Numbered from the stretch's first letter, positions 11,904 to 25,032 are shown. The stretch is 64,000 nt of DNA from Membranipora membranacea (GCA_914767715.1 OU612069.1:12457387-12521386), one strand, 5' to 3'. Notes: generated by a model from the letters alone, not told the origin. A program made the numbers and translations.

Positions 11904-12770
11904 ATCCAGTGAAGGGTCAAGGTTATTGTCTAATCAGGGAAATGTATCAATATGTTACTGCATTTCTTAAACTAGGCAGTGATTAAAGCGTAAGCATTTC
12001 CCATCGCTCATTGAGCAAGGGACAGTCTTACCTTTGAATTTTAGTAAAGAGCTAGACATCAGCATGTCCTGGCTCTAACTGTACATGGGACTAGCCGATA
12101 AAAGTGTAGATGGTCAAGTCCTTGAGGAATTATTTTCATCTTCTTGAAAATAGCCATCATTTACCTGTGCATTTCATTTTGTACATTAACATGAATTTTC
12201 TAAGAAAAACTTCATATTCATAGCTGTGGTTTGGTGTAGAAATTGTCTATTATTTGTGCCTCAATGGTTTCATATAGTTACCATTATGGTTCATGAGGTT
12301 GGTGGTGTGGATACTGTCTGTTATGTCAAATAGTGAATTCTCATATTTACCTTTGTGAACTATTATTTTTTTCAAAGGTCGGAATGTACTATTGGAGCCA
12401 CATAAAACACTAAATAAATGTTAGGTCACATACTTTATAGATGTGGAATGGCAACTCCGACGCTTTAACATTAGAATACAAAATTAATTTGATAGGAATC
12501 AGTATTTAAGAGTCACAAGGAGTCATGAATGCTGACTAACGTAAACATATTGGTGATCTGTGAGGTTCAAATTCCCGGCACCGATTGTCATTCCTGTTCA
12601 CTTGTTTAAAAAGAGAACCAATTAATTCATCGCGTGTACAAGTTGCAGTGAAAAACTATATGTGCCCGTGCCTCTCAAAAATACAGGAGTTGTGCCCTCT
12701 TTTGACATGAGGGGATGACTAAATACACAGCCAGCCAAATTAAAATCTTAGATAAAGTGTAATTATATGG
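11904..12770. other. Intergenic stretch, nothing recognised
   Basis: AT-rich sequence between the end of SLX4 and the next SINE. No ORF with protein-like character, no splice-flanked exon and no clear repeat was seen. Confidence 0.5.
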
Positions 12771-12774
12771 TGAT

Positions 12775-12920
12775 GGTGAGATGGAGCAATCGGTGAGCGC
12801 TTGATATTCATTACCAGGCGATTGGTGCTGCAGGAGTTGTGGGTTTGAATCCTATTAAGGAAGCTTTCAGGGCTGATTACACCATCCCCAGCACCCTCAG
12901 GTTTATACCTCTTCAGGGCA
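12775..12920 (+). repeat. tRNA-derived SINE-like element
   Basis: A-box-like gagcaatcggtgagcgc (12784-12800) and B-box-like gggtttgaatcct (12841-12853), followed by a body with ccccagcaccctcagg. A similar tail (cagcaccctcgggtgtata) occurs alone near 14290, so at least one truncated relative lies nearby. Confidence 0.65.
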
Positions 12921-13994
12921 TTGCACAGCATTGGCAGGTTGTGTTTGTTAGGCTTGATGCAACAATTGTCAACTCTATCGAATCGCTTCATGAAGGAGAC
13001 ATATACTGCTGATAAATGGTACAAATTTTATTGTGATAAGACCAACGTATTTACACCAAATTATTTACCTGCTAGTATTGTTACTGTTGTTAATAAGAGC
13101 CTTAAATTTTTGCAAAGGTACTGATTTTCTCATAACCAGTAGCTAAAGACATGAAGCGTGTATATCAATGCTATCAGTTGAATTTTATTTCAATCACGCT
13201 GATCTAAGTTTAGCCGCTGGGGCACTACACAAAACTTGTCATTTTTTGTTATGTTTACTGTTACAACCACTGGTGCTCAAAACAGATTGTGATTTGAGTG
13301 CAAAACATTATCCGTTCTAATAATGTCACACATGTGCTCAGCTATTTTAACAAGGAACAAAAGGTTTCCTATTCATTAATTTAGGCTTTACATTTATTAA
13401 GTTTTTGAAACTGAATGCTGTTCCATTATGCTTCTGTTTATCGATTGTTTTGAGAATTAATCAGAAGTCAACTAAATAAAAAACCTACAATAGGCAGCGC
13501 TAGCAGGTTTGCTACTGCTTGCGTCAAAGCTTGCACCCAAAAACTGGTCACTTGTTATTCAATAACTTAATCTAAGAAACGAGCCATTCATTTTAAACAT
13601 CTCAGGTAAGCTTGTTCTGAATATTTTGTCGTAGTGGATTAGCAGAGAGGTTCTAGATATCTTCATAACTCACACTTCACTTCTTTTCACCATCTAAAAT
13701 ATCCAGGTAAGCAGTAGAGTATCTTACTTTATGCTTTATTTTAGAGCATAGAATTGTGTGATGGTTATGTCGGCAGCAGGATCATTAGATAGATTGGATT
13801 GTGTTAAACCAGCTAGTCACTGCGAAAAGAGTAATGTGGGTTAATGGGGGTTAAAATCACAAGTCTGTCTCTGTCCGAAGACTGAGAAATACAGTGCCTT
13901 AAAGGCGCAGCCGCCATATTCGGCGCCGATTTGATCTTAGTTTGCAGGCAGGTCGGAGCACACCTGGGGCGTCAATTGCGCTCAGTAGTCAGTA

Positions 13995-14080
13995 AACTGC
14001 AGCGGGATTCGAACCCGATACCTCCAACTCTTGCGCATTATAGGGCAGGCGCTCTTACCAACTGAGAGACCTCCTACTCC
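13995..14080 (-). repeat. tRNA-like head of a SINE
   Basis: On the minus strand an intact B box (gggttcgaatccc, 14003-14015) follows an A box (ctctcagttggtaagagcgc, 14049-14068) with a D-arm-like CTC...GAG pair. The anticodon arm does not close well and no paired acceptor stem was found, so it is called a SINE head rather than a tRNA gene. Confidence 0.6.
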
Positions 14081-15786
14081 TACTGTAATTATCCTTTGAT
14101 CTTCTTAATTTATCATTTCCTAATGATCTTATGTACTATAATTTCTCATGTCAACCCAATATAATTCAATCTTATCCAACAATATTCAGATATTATGGTC
14201 CTCTTATCTGACGAAGCGAGCACTCTGTCGTACTTTTTTGGTCCTATTGTTTCCGTGGGTTGCATTCCTTATTGAACGTCCCAGCCCCCAGCACCCTCGG
14301 GTGTATATATCTCCCACAACACAAGTTAGTGTGTAAGTAGTTATTGCTAAAACTTCTTGTTGATTCTTCTTGGTTCTATGTATCTAATTATGGCATTGGT
14401 TAATCAGTCATTCTCATCATTGCCACTTGATTCTGTGCAGAATAACGACATTGTATTAGCATTCTAATTATTTGTCCGGAGCAGTATATGTCAGTGTAAC
14501 GATTGGTCATGTCAGCTTAAAATAATCACCCAATCATTGGCCAGCGATGTCCTTTTGTTCTGGCTTTGCTGTCCGAGAAAGTGTTATGTTTCAAGTTAAA
14601 GTTGGAAGCTGCAGATTTTGCTTCACATATTTCTGTTTTGCAATTGTTTAGTTTACTGGTACCCGATAGACATAGGAACTGCGTCAAAGAACTTATGAGG
14701 TCTTAGAGAATTCTGTTTTTGTATGGACAACGATTTACCAATTTTCCCCATTGTTCGCTGCCACCAAGGAAAGCAAGAGACATCTTTGAATTTGAATTTT
14801 TCTCTAAGTCTCAACTCCTCTGTACACACTGCCGTTGTCCGTAGCGGCCGTCTTTATCGGGCCTTCCACTATGTTTATTTCATGATTGATGCTCCCCATA
14901 GAAATATAAAACCAGAGTCAGCACCTTCAGTAGAGCTACTAGAATGGAGACAAATTATTTCGCGAGGTCTCAATGGAATAAATCCAACGGCCTCTTGCTA
15001 CACTATGTTTCTTTACCTGGGATAAATACATTGGGAATAAATTTATAGCCTTGTTTGTTCCCCTTATGATGTCAGAATCTAGGCTAAATAATAATAGGAA
15101 ACAAAAGATTGCAACTGAGATTAGCTAAGGTTGTAAATTGAATGCTGGTCATTTAAGGTTTTTATTAAAATTGCCTTCATAGTCAATCAGATTTTATTGG
15201 TTTAAAACAATAACAATAGCAGCAAGTCTAGCGGCTGACTCTGAATTCACGGCAAGCTTACATCTGTTACATAACAAAATAATTCAATGTCCTGTGATAT
15301 TATATTTCTGTCGCACATTTTAGAAAAGCGGTTCTGGACACACGGTGGTATAATCAAACAGTAGAGAAGCCCTGAACAGAGAGCACCCCCTCCGTGTCGT
15401 AGCATATTTAGTCTATCTTCCAGTAAATTGAGGTAAGTAATCCCGCATCTCACTGTACATCATACCTTTGTTTTAAAAACTATGAAATGTATGTCAGAAA
15501 CTGTCCAGGAGAGGGTATAAAGGTTGTGACGGTGGCGGAGGATTGGGGATGGTGATTTGAAGGGGGCGAGGTACATACCATGTAGGTTAGCCTATCTAAG
15601 TCACCTTCCCTCTCTGTCCAATCATATGCGATATTTACATAATAACTTATTCACTGTCAACGAATCAAACTTTAATCTAGAGTGTTCTTCATCCCGCCCC
15701 CCCCCCCCCGCCTCTCTCCACCATGGCGCGAATTTGTCTTGAAGTTAATTATAGTTATATTTAATTATAAACTTTTAGAAAACCTC

Positions 15787-15812
15787 AATAAATAAATAAA
15801 TAAATAAAGTTG
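15787..15812. repeat. Microsatellite (AAAT)n
   Basis: About six aaat/aata units near 15790-15810, possibly the tail of a retroposed element just upstream. Confidence 0.6.
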
Positions 15813-15851
15813 TTATCCAAATTAGAAGCTACGATGGCTTTTAAACTAAAT

Positions 15852-15894
15852 ATAATAGGCACATTAGGGACGTCCCCAACGTGCCTATTATATT
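15852..15894. repeat. Short hairpin
   Basis: Arms tataataggcac and gtgcctattata pair perfectly around a short partly paired centre (ttagggacgtccccaa). Total length is about 43 nt, shorter than a typical animal miRNA precursor. Confidence 0.5.
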
Positions 15895-18800
15895 GTGCAA
15901 AGCTGATTTTTAACTGTGAGGTGAAGGCATTGGCATAGCTCTAATCTGAGGCCTTCCATTTTAACGCACAAAGGCAAGTGCAGCAGAAGTCAAACTAGCA
16001 TGATGTGGAATAAAACACTGTGAATGCAACCCTTCTGTCCTCGGCGCTACTGTCAAAGTACCATACATATATTAGGTTAGATACAACAGTAATAAACACG
16101 AGCCTGGATTATTTATATAATAACGTCACTTCACAGTCAGTCACACTGCATCTGAGTTTAAAGCCTGAGCCTCCAGACTCTTGCCCATACCCCCCACCTG
16201 GCACATGCCTCACCCCCCCCCCCCTGTATAAAGTGTTCTTGAGTTATTTATAGACAATAGAGGTGATCGATATTGCTCTGGCTCACGCTAGTTTTTTATT
16301 AGTTTTTTAAGCACAGTGATGTTAAATAACAATACTGAATGTCAATAATCAGGCGAATTTAAATTACCTGCTCCCTTAAAACCCCCCCCCTCCCGACTGC
16401 AACAAAATATTTCTTGGCTAGGGCTGTGCCAGTAGATATTAAATCAAAAATTTTGCAGTCTAGAGATCTCTTTCTACGCTAATGTCAGTTGTGTCTAAAT
16501 CAACTCTAATCAAGAGTATCGATTTTTTGTCCTCATTCTTCTCCATGCGTGTTTATCTAGATGTTTGGTTCTGCTGGGGAGTTGACATAGCGAGCAAGCT
16601 TGGAAGTCAGCTAAATCGCATCCAGGGGTTCAATGTTATATGCAATAGGAAGCAAGTACAATCAGCGGCTTCGATGAAGCTGCTGCCATAATATGAACAC
16701 TTAAAAATACATCACTCGTCAGTAAACTATAATTCGTTAATGCTGCCCTAGTATTACGCTGGGCAGCTAAGTTCAAGTAACTTTCAGCGAGAATAAGTCT
16801 ATAGCAAATTTTGTTCCCCTTGTACTGTCGGAACTATGCTAATTACGGATATCAAAACGCAGGATTTCAATTCAAAATAGCTAGGTTTAAGTATTTGAAA
16901 GCTGGTCCATAACGGTTCTGATAGTTAACTGTTTTGATAATTAATCAGGTTTATTTGTCTGTGAAAAATACAATAGCAAGTCTAGCAGTGATTCCGTTAG
17001 CTTTAAAGCCTTCATTCAAGAATCATTCTGACGAAACAACAAAATTAAAACAACCACCCAGTAACATTTCCATTGCTTATTTTATAGATAAGCCATTCTG
17101 ACAGATCCCCACTCCACGTCACAGGAGAGCTAGCTAACCGATCCACCAGTATCAGATAATTGTACCACAGCTTTATTATTAACAGGTAAATTCAAAAAAA
17201 ATTTGAGACGTGTGTCAGAACCTGTTGATGAGAGGCTTCACCTCTAGGTCATTTATTTCAAAGTTGTGTATTCAATTAATTGTAAGATTTATTAATCCCT
17301 GCAGGAGAAGCGTAACCACCAGTTCTACTAACCTACAATGTCAGTAATTTACCATCCGTTACCCCTCCATCCTCTCCACGACAGCCGCAAATAAGATATT
17401 GCTGACTTAGGATCTGTGCCAGATTTAAAAAGCTGCAGCCTTGTGAGTTCATGTTTAGTTAACAACCACAGTAAAACATACACACTAGTTAGTATGGCTG
17501 TTCCCTTCACTCATAACTTCTTGGCATCTTACTGTGATATCATTCTCAATCAGTGTTTCTTACTACATAACTGTGAAACTTCAAGAACTGATGGATCGCA
17601 ATGGGGTTTCTTATTTATTGACCTACTGTTGCTCCACGCCTGGGTTTATCTAGAACAAGTTCGGACCATTTGCCTGCATTTGCAGTTCCTTCCTATCCAC
17701 TGGTCACGTCGTGGCCAGTGGAAGGTAGCAACTCGCATGCAGGCAATCGGATTTAACTTGATCTAGGGTTTATCGAGAGATTTAGTCGTGCAGGTGAATG
17801 ATGAGGTTATATGAAAATTAAAAAATCTAGCGCAAGTCAGCACCTTTGATAGAGCTGCCGAAACGCCAGCAATGCTGCCCTTGTACTACCATTCTCTGTT
17901 AGAGTCCGAGTTTCCTTTCTCTGGTACAAAAACATTGACAGTAAATTCATAGCCTTCTTTGTACACCTTTCAATGTCAGAACCTCCGCTAAATACATGTG
18001 TGTAACAATGGATGTTAACTCAGATTAGCTTGGTTTCTCAAATCAAAAGCTGGTTAATTGTGATGTTGATTATAAAATGTTTTGATAGTCGATCAGGCTT
18101 CTTTTGCATAAAAAGTTACAATAGCTTGTCTAGCTGTTAGATTCAATGCTCAATTTAAGAATCATGTTTGTTACATTTCTGTTGCCGTTGTAGTAGAAAA
18201 GCTGTTCTGAATAATTGGTGGTACAACTAAACTGTGAAGATCTCATAACAGACGGCACTTCACACCACATCATAACAGACTTTACCGATCCGCCCAGTAT
18301 CAGGTATGCTTACCACAACTTTTTTTGCATATTACTTTAAAAAAAATATGAATATAGGCCTGAAACCGTTTGAGAGAGGTTATAGGGGGGAGGGGGGGGA
18401 TTGGCAGGTTTTGCTGCAGCATCAAGCACTTTCTGACTTGTTCATCCAACTATACTTAGGATTTTTAATCATACTCTCCAGTATCTTCATGACTGTGCTG
18501 GTCTAATAAGTTTGATTAACATCAAGCATATTAATTTTAGCTGCTCTCTTATAGTCTTATCTACCTTCAATCTTATATTATATTATATTCTATATAATTC
18601 ACAGCTGTTACTTGTCTGCACCCCTTTTACTCTTGCGCCCCCCTTCCTGACGCCCCTTCCCTCGCCAGGAGAGGTGTAGACTAAAATTTTTAATGAAGAC
18701 TAAAATGTAGATTAAGATAAAACCTAATCGACTCTTGGGTATAAAAATCTCTAGACTCTATCATCCCTATACAAGTGTGTGGCGGCAGCATTTTTATTGT

Positions 18801-19529
18801 AGTTACCTTATCATTATGGTATGATGGTGATTGAATCAAAATAATTTCAATAAATTACCAATAACTAACCTTGATGCCCTCCCCCCCCCTCGACTCCCCG
18901 CTTCAATAGCAACAAAATATTAAGGGGATCTCATACTACGCTGATGCCAGGTGTTTTATAATACACCTCCAATCTAGAGTAACAGAATTTTCACCCCAAA
19001 TTTTCTCCTTGTGAGTTTATCTAGGCATTTAGTTCTGTGAAAGAGTTAAAAATCTTGAAAGATAGCTAAAATACCTCGAGGGAGTTCCATGTTTCCATCT
19101 CTAGCACTAAAACAGCAAGAATATGTACATATCTTTGTTTGTTCCCCTAACACTTTCAGAACCTATGCTAAATACTTTTATGAAACAATAGATCTTAACT
19201 CTGGTTAGCCCCGTTACATAAATTGAATGCTGGCCTCTTACAGTTTTCAAATGCTTTATTGGTTTTATTGTTTTATGACAATTACAATCATAACAGTCTA
19301 CTAGCGGGTGATTTTGTATGTACCTTTATTCTCTCAAAGGGGTGATTGTACTGATTGAGAATTAAAAAGCTTGTTTGCCTGCCGTATTAATTGTTAATAA
19401 AAGTGTTGATGTCTAAAACTGTCAATCCAAAAAAAATGTAGAAAATAAACTAAAAGAGTGATTAACTTCAACAGGTTAATGCGGTAGCGTGGACACTTAA
19501 AACAGCCAGATGGTAGCGTGTCAAAGGAG

Positions 19530-19730
19530 AGTAGAGGGTTAGGTGCGTTGGTGGCCACCATCTGAGGGATTTGGTTTCAAATCCAGGTTTCACTGTGTCT
19601 GCTAGTTGTGGGAGGGGAGCTTTGGACAGCTTCTCGACACACTTGGTGATTTTGTTGGTATCCGAGCGTTCTTGGGCGGAGAGAAATATGGTATATGGCT
19701 AGTAGATTGTGCACTGCCCACTTTCCATGA
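19530..19730 (+). repeat. tRNA-derived SINE-like element, degenerate
   Basis: A B-box-like ggtttcaaatcc (19573-19584) follows a weak A-box-like region (ggttaggtgcgttggtggcc). A body ending near an A-run (19773-19783) follows. Supported mainly by the B box. Confidence 0.4.
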
Positions 19731-19844
19731 ATGTTTCATAGCATATGGTAGTGAGTTTATCTGATGTTCCCATAAAAAAAAAGTTCATTACATGCATCTT
19801 CTTACGAGCTTTCTTGACAAGATTTCCGCTGTCATAGAGGAATT

Positions 19845-20620
19845 TTACTTTGGTTGTTATCGTATATTCTTCGACTGGCTCGATGACGACACCACAGAGA
19901 GATAACTCCTATGCACTGGGATTGTCCGTTGCATTAGATAGGATTAGTTTTTTGGTCTTGCTCTTATTAAATATGAGATGGTTATCATTGCACCATTGGT
20001 ACGGAGTTGTCATCTCTTGCTGCATAGTTGAAAGTTGGTTTTGGGCTTGTTTTTTGAGAAATAAAATGTCGTCAGCATATTTATACAGAAGCATAATATT
20101 GTTATTGGATGGCGCTAGCTGATCTAGATCTGATATATTGAGAACAGAACAGGGGAAATGAAGCAGCCCTGTGGGCTTCCTGTTGATGTTGTAGCTGATG
20201 AATGATGATGTGTTGAGGTTGGTACTAAGTTACTGCTGGCGGTTGATGAGAAAGTTAAAGGTCCAGCTAAATTGATTTGGGTGAAGAGATGTTTGTTTGA
20301 GCTTCTCGATCATTTTTTCTATCAGAATTGCTGGGTATATCGTGTTGAAAGCTGATGTAAAGTCAATGGACATACCCTTAACGTAGTCGGTAACATTAGC
20401 GTCAAGGTGTTCTGAGATGGTGTCAAGCGCTATTATCAGTGCATATTCTGTTGAACGGTGCTGGTTGTAGGCAAACTGGTTGTTGTCAGTTACCAGTGGG
20501 CGTAGGTGGGTGATGATCAGCCTTTCGAGACACTTAGCTAGATTGGAGGTCAGTGCAATGGGACAGAAACTTTGTTGATTCAAAGCCTGAAATAAATTAT
20601 TGCTCATATTTGTTACGCAC
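19845..20620 (-). pseudogene. LINE reverse-transcriptase fragment
   Basis: Reading leftwards, a 125-residue frame (20607-20230) carries reverse-transcriptase fingers and palm motifs: CPIALTSNLAKCLERLI, QFAYNQHRSTEYAL, and motif A (MSIDFTSAFNTI). A shifted frame then gives a degenerate motif B (GSPQGC) and, at about 20094-19909, YKYADDILFLK (motif C). This order is that of the CR1/Rex/Jockey-like non-LTR group. The RT is interrupted by at least one frameshift and stop, and no endonuclease part is attached, so it is a dead 5'-truncated copy. Confidence 0.8.
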
Positions 20621-22299
20621 CAAGTAAATTCAATGGCCAGCCAACTTCTTCTCTGTCACCTTTTTTCGAAAATCCATCTAGAGAACATCAAACCAATGAA
20701 CTCCCTCTTGTCGATGTTAATATTGCCTTGCAGTTCTCATCCTAAATTACAGCTATAGTTGGCAGATAAGAGGACATCACTATTAGCAAACAGGTACAAA
20801 ATCAAGGATGACATGAAAATCTGAAGTAAATATCGTTTCGACCGGCCACACCTGCTAACCCACAGTACCAATAATTTACCAGCTAACCCCCCCCCCCCGC
20901 CCTCTTCATGATGACAATAAATTAAATATTGAGTTTTGATGTGCCAGTGAGATGCTAAATATTTTAAAAAGTTGCAGCCTTGTGATCTCGCGTTAAGTTG
21001 CTTAGTGTTTATCTATCGTATAAAACCTACATACCCCCCCCCCCCTTGCCTCTTTGTTTAATGTTTTGACGACATCCATCTATGGACCGCTATAGAGTTT
21101 TTGATTTTTCAACTCAATGTTGCTTTGCGCTGGTTCATCTAGAGATATGATTGTGCAGGTGATGAGGTTTTATGATCATTAAAAACTAGCATATGTCAGC
21201 ACCTTTGATAGAGCCGACGGAATACCATCAAAGCTTCCTTTATACTTCCCTTGGCTGTTTTAGTCCCAGTTATTTTTCTCTGATGTAATAACATTGACAA
21301 TAATCTCACAGCCTTCTGTGTTCTCCAAGTAATGTCAGAACCTATGCTAAATGCATTAGAGTAACAATAGAATTTTAACTTAGATTAGCTTGGTTTCTCA
21401 AATCAAAAGCAGGTCCATTACGGTGTTGGTTATCATGTGCTTTGTTAAACCACAAGTTACAATAGCTGGTCTAGCAGTTAGATTCAAAGCCTAAATTTAG
21501 AAGAATCTTGTTTGTTAAATTTGTTTTTCCATTATAGCAAAACTGTTCTGAATATCCGGGGGTGAAATCAAATTTTGAAGAGCTAGTAATAGATGGCACT
21601 TCACACCACGTAAATCAGCCTTTACCGATCCACCCAGCATCAGGTAGGTGTACTTTATTATTATAAAAAAAACATGTAATGACTGGAAACTCATTGAGAG
21701 AGGTTATGTGGGGATGGGGTGCTGACGGGTTTAGCTGCAGCATCAAGCACTTTCTGACTTGCTCACCCAACTATACTTAGGATCTATTAATTAATTATAC
21801 CCTGGAGCAGCTTAATGACTATGCTAGGTCTTATAAGTTTGATTAATCTTAAGCCTTATTATTTTACCAGCTTCCTGCTTCCTTTTGTCTACCTTCAATA
21901 TTATCTAATATTCTAATCTAAATAATTTATGTTACTCCTCTGAGCCTCCTTGACTCTTGTCCCCCCCTCCTTCCCGACGCCCCTTCCCCTTGGCCGGGAG
22001 AGACGTAGATTAAAATGTAGATGATTAAGATGTGACCTAGATAACCTTTTCAACATGGTAATGACAGCGATTTAATCAAAATAATTTCAAGATATGTTAC
22101 CATTAACTAACTCTGATGCCCCCAGCCCGCCCTTCCCCAACAGCAACAGATGGTTATTGACTCGGGTTGTGTCAGTAAATGATAACTCTTAAATGTTGCA
22201 TTATGGCAATCTTATACTATCTCATGCAATTTTGCCCCCTTTTATTTACGAAACTGCAACATGATTATTTAATGTCAGGCGCAGTGCCCACTGTCTCTT

Positions 22300-23060
22300 T
22301 GGACTCTTAAAAAGGGAAATGACATATATCTTACATTTATTCTGTTGTAGCCATTTTTCTAGCTGGAATGCTCTTATACCTCTGTGAAATACAGGATGTG
22401 CTTATGAATCAGTTCCAGAGACTTTCCTTCTACTGATTTCCGAAAAGAAAATTAAAATTGTTGTACCCCTAAACCCCAGTGGCTACAAAAAAAGTAAATT
22501 AAATTGGGACGCTAAGTTTTGTTTATAATCTCATAGAAAAGCGTAATTTTCTTTTTATTGAAGGCAAAAATGTTGTTTTTGTAGATGATTTTTCAATTGA
22601 AATGACTGTTTATGTATTAAGATTAAAGCAGAAAAATGATAGCTGCTTAAATTCTAGAAACAAATACTTTTCTACATCAAGATTTTCCAGCAATATATTT
22701 ATTTCGAGGGTATTAACACTTGGCCAATCATATTGGGTATGCCTATTACTGAAACAAGATGGTGGAAGAGAGTTTGCAATTAAGATAATTAGATTTTTCT
22801 AATTTAATATTTTTTATGACATGCAAATTTAGAAGGAGTGCATCATTACGCATCAAATATCAAAATATAACTTTTGTGGTTTTCTGCTACTTTAAGGGGC
22901 CAGGCTGGGATGAATGGCTTGCAAGGAGAAAATCGGATAAAACCTCCATTGCCAGGGATCAGACCTGAATCATAATAATCACAATTACTCACCAGCACTA
23001 GTTTTAGTAAAAAATGATTATAATCTACAGTTTCAACTCAACGAAGACCTAAACGGGTCA
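22300..23060. other. Unannotated AT-rich stretch
   Basis: No protein-like ORF, splice-flanked exon or clear repeat was seen. A weak B-box-like ggtctgatccc occurs on the minus strand near 22960, without a convincing A box. Confidence 0.4.
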
Positions 23061-23061
23061 G

Positions 23062-23208
23062 TTGAGTGAATGTGAGTGAGGAGGGGAAGGAGGGGGAGGA
23101 GGAATGTGAGGAGGGGGAGGGGGAATTGGAGGAGTGTGAGGAGTGTGAGGAAGGGGAGGAGAAGGGGGAGGAGGGGAGGAGGAATGTGAGGAAGGAGAGG
23201 GGGGAGTT
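23062..23208. repeat. Purine-rich minisatellite (GGGGAGGA/GTGAGGA)
   Basis: About 145 bp of G/A-only or nearly G/A-only repeats on the + strand, with units such as ggggaggagg and aatgtgagga. It is a likely site of triplex or G-quadruplex formation and of replication slippage. Confidence 0.75.
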
Positions 23209-23399
23209 TTTTTTAATTTTCTTTTTATTGTTTATGCTATAAAATAAGTTTAATCAAATAAAGGAATTTGGCATATTAGTAAATAATACAGATAAACGAA
23301 AAGCAAGGGCTCAGCCGGATAGTCCTAAGACTAGAGTGACGGCTGTCCCGATGGTCACCCATGAAGAACACCCCCACAAGCCGATAAGTCGGAGCACGA

Positions 23400-24680
23400 G
23401 TCTGCACATGCGATCACTGTCGAGCATACACCCAAAGGCGCTCAGCCAGACCAGACATGGGATTGTTCCCAGATCCTGTCCAATCTTCCAAAAGGTACCT
23501 GTTGTACAGTTTCACACCTGTGTACAACAGGGACCTCCAACCCCTGTTGTTGTTAGCTTGAATTGTGTTTAGGGCTTTTGATCTCGTATCATGGTTATGT
23601 TCTGGCAAAAGTTTTAAAATTTCTTCCGTTGGATATGTTTTTAAAAGCAATTTAATAATCTATATGCAAAAATCACTTTTAAAGGCATAATTTTAAGTTT
23701 TTCAAAATATGTGGAAACACGTTCTCCAGGTTTTATGCGAACAATGACTCTCAAAGCAGCTTATTGAAAAATTTTTATTAATTGTAAATTTGTTTCACAA
23801 GCATGGCCCCAGAACTCAATGCTCTATATGAGATGGGGATAAAAAAATTTGTTGAAAATATCAGCCAATGTTTTATCATCTAAAAATGGCCTAACTGCTC
23901 TTATCATTTGCAGGTTTAAATGTAGCTTTTTAGCCAACCCAATGAGGTGCGATTTAAAACTTTGTCTCTCTATTTATTTCCAAAATTGAAGAGCCCATCA
24001 TCAGATTATAGCTTTGGCTATCATACTGCTTTTTAGGGCTTTGAATAAAACTTGATGGGTCTTCTCATAATTTAATACGAGTCTAGTTGAAATGCACCAT
24101 TGGTTCACTAATTGAATTTGAGATGCTGGCTATCTGTACTAAAGACATGGGCGTCAGAAGGATTTACCAAGGGGTGCTCCTTTTAGCTGTGGAGTAGTTA
24201 GTGGCATGTGTAAGCGGGGAGGGTGCGGGAGGGGCGCTGACGGAAATTTTTTGATATTCGAGACCCAAAAGGAGACATTCTGGTACATTCCAGCCAACTT
24301 TTATGGATGACCAACACCAAGCATGATACCAAAAATATTTAACTGCAACAGCCTCTTACCCGGGCCCCGATTGAAAGTTCTAGCGATAAAAGGAAACACT
24401 GAGTTCCCTGGTAGTAGCCTAGTTAGATATTTTATTCGTGAACAAATTTAAAAAATGGTTGAATTAAAAACAGACCAAAGAGTACTTAGGGCAAAATGAT
24501 TGGCCCAGTTATTGGCTACAAGGAGTTCCTCTGACACTGACAAGGATAAACAACTCTAATTGTTAGAAAAAAAAAATTTTAAGGGGTGCTCACTGGAGCA
24601 CCCTGAGCACCCCTTATGACGCCCATGACTAAAGATATTGGTATCATTATCACCATGGAATTTAATGTTTAATTCTGTTT
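23400..24680 (-). pseudogene. LINE fragment, post-RT C-terminal region, split by a MITE
   Basis: Reading leftwards: a degenerate RT motif C (DNDTNIFSTDS, about 24660-24630), then the hAT-type MITE at 24146-24627, then NQWCISTRLVLNYEKTHQVLF, a long palm/thumb-like stretch (LAKKLHLNLQMIRAVRPFL, NKFFYPHLI), and near 23600 a terminal EHNHDTRSKA motif typical of CR1/L2-like LINE C-termini. Several stops and frameshifts show it is dead. Confidence 0.7.
24146..24627. mobile_element. hAT-type MITE with 8-bp target duplication
   Basis: Terminal inverted repeats begin catgggcgtca at both ends, followed by a shared aaggggtgctc. The element is flanked by identical 8-bp direct repeats, actaaaga, at 24138-24145 and 24628-24635. 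An 8-bp duplication is the hallmark of hAT elements. There is no transposase ORF inside, so it is non-autonomous. It sits inside a decayed LINE copy and is therefore younger than it. Confidence 0.85.
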
Positions 24681-24821
24681 TGTAATATAATATTTATTGT
24701 AAATGAGTTTTGTGTTTGATTAATCGGACTGTAATTTGGAGTTGTTCACTCCTTGGCTTAAATCCCAAATAATAAAATATCCTCCAATTTTCTGTTTTAG
24801 AATCCGCGATATGTATGGTTC

Positions 24822-25032
24822 TTAGACTAGGTTCCTCACTGTGAATCGCGGTATTTGTATCTCTGTGTGTCTAACTATCTTAGACTAGGTTCCTCGCTGT
24901 GAATCGCGGTATTTGTATCTCTGTGTGTCTAACTATCTTAGACTAGGTTCCTCGCTGTGAATCGCAGTATTTGTATCTCTGTGTGTCTAACTATCTTAGA
25001 CTAGGTTCCTCGCTGTGAATCGCGGTATTTGT
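24822..25032. repeat. 58-bp minisatellite, first array
   Basis: About 3.6 nearly identical copies of a 58-bp unit starting ttagactaggttcctcgctg. The same unit reappears at 25563-25754. Confidence 0.9.

Larger units (their letters stand above)
13415..22300 (+). repeat. Array of diverged copies of one repeated noncoding block
   Basis: A conserved block recurs on the + strand near 13415-13520, 14916-15245, 16800-17000, 17840-18140, 19130-19310 and 21190-21490. In order it has: 'gtcagcacctt', a 'ttgttcc' segment, 'tcagaacctatgctaaat', 'aactcagattagc', 'aatgctggtc', 'ttttgat', and 'acaatagcaagtctagcgg'. Most copies are followed by a short segment starting 'gaaaagctgttctga' that is flanked by an AG and, usually, a GT (15328, 17090, 18195, 21540). 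C-rich tracts lie between copies. The frames hold stops in most copies, so coding is unlikely. It could be an old tandem duplication, a large satellite or decayed exons. Confidence 0.6.

Noticed and set aside
17416-17766. 116-codon + ORF in the 13-22 kb array
   Set aside because: No motif, no splice-linked partner, and related copies of the stretch (about 20,950-21,150) have no matching frame.
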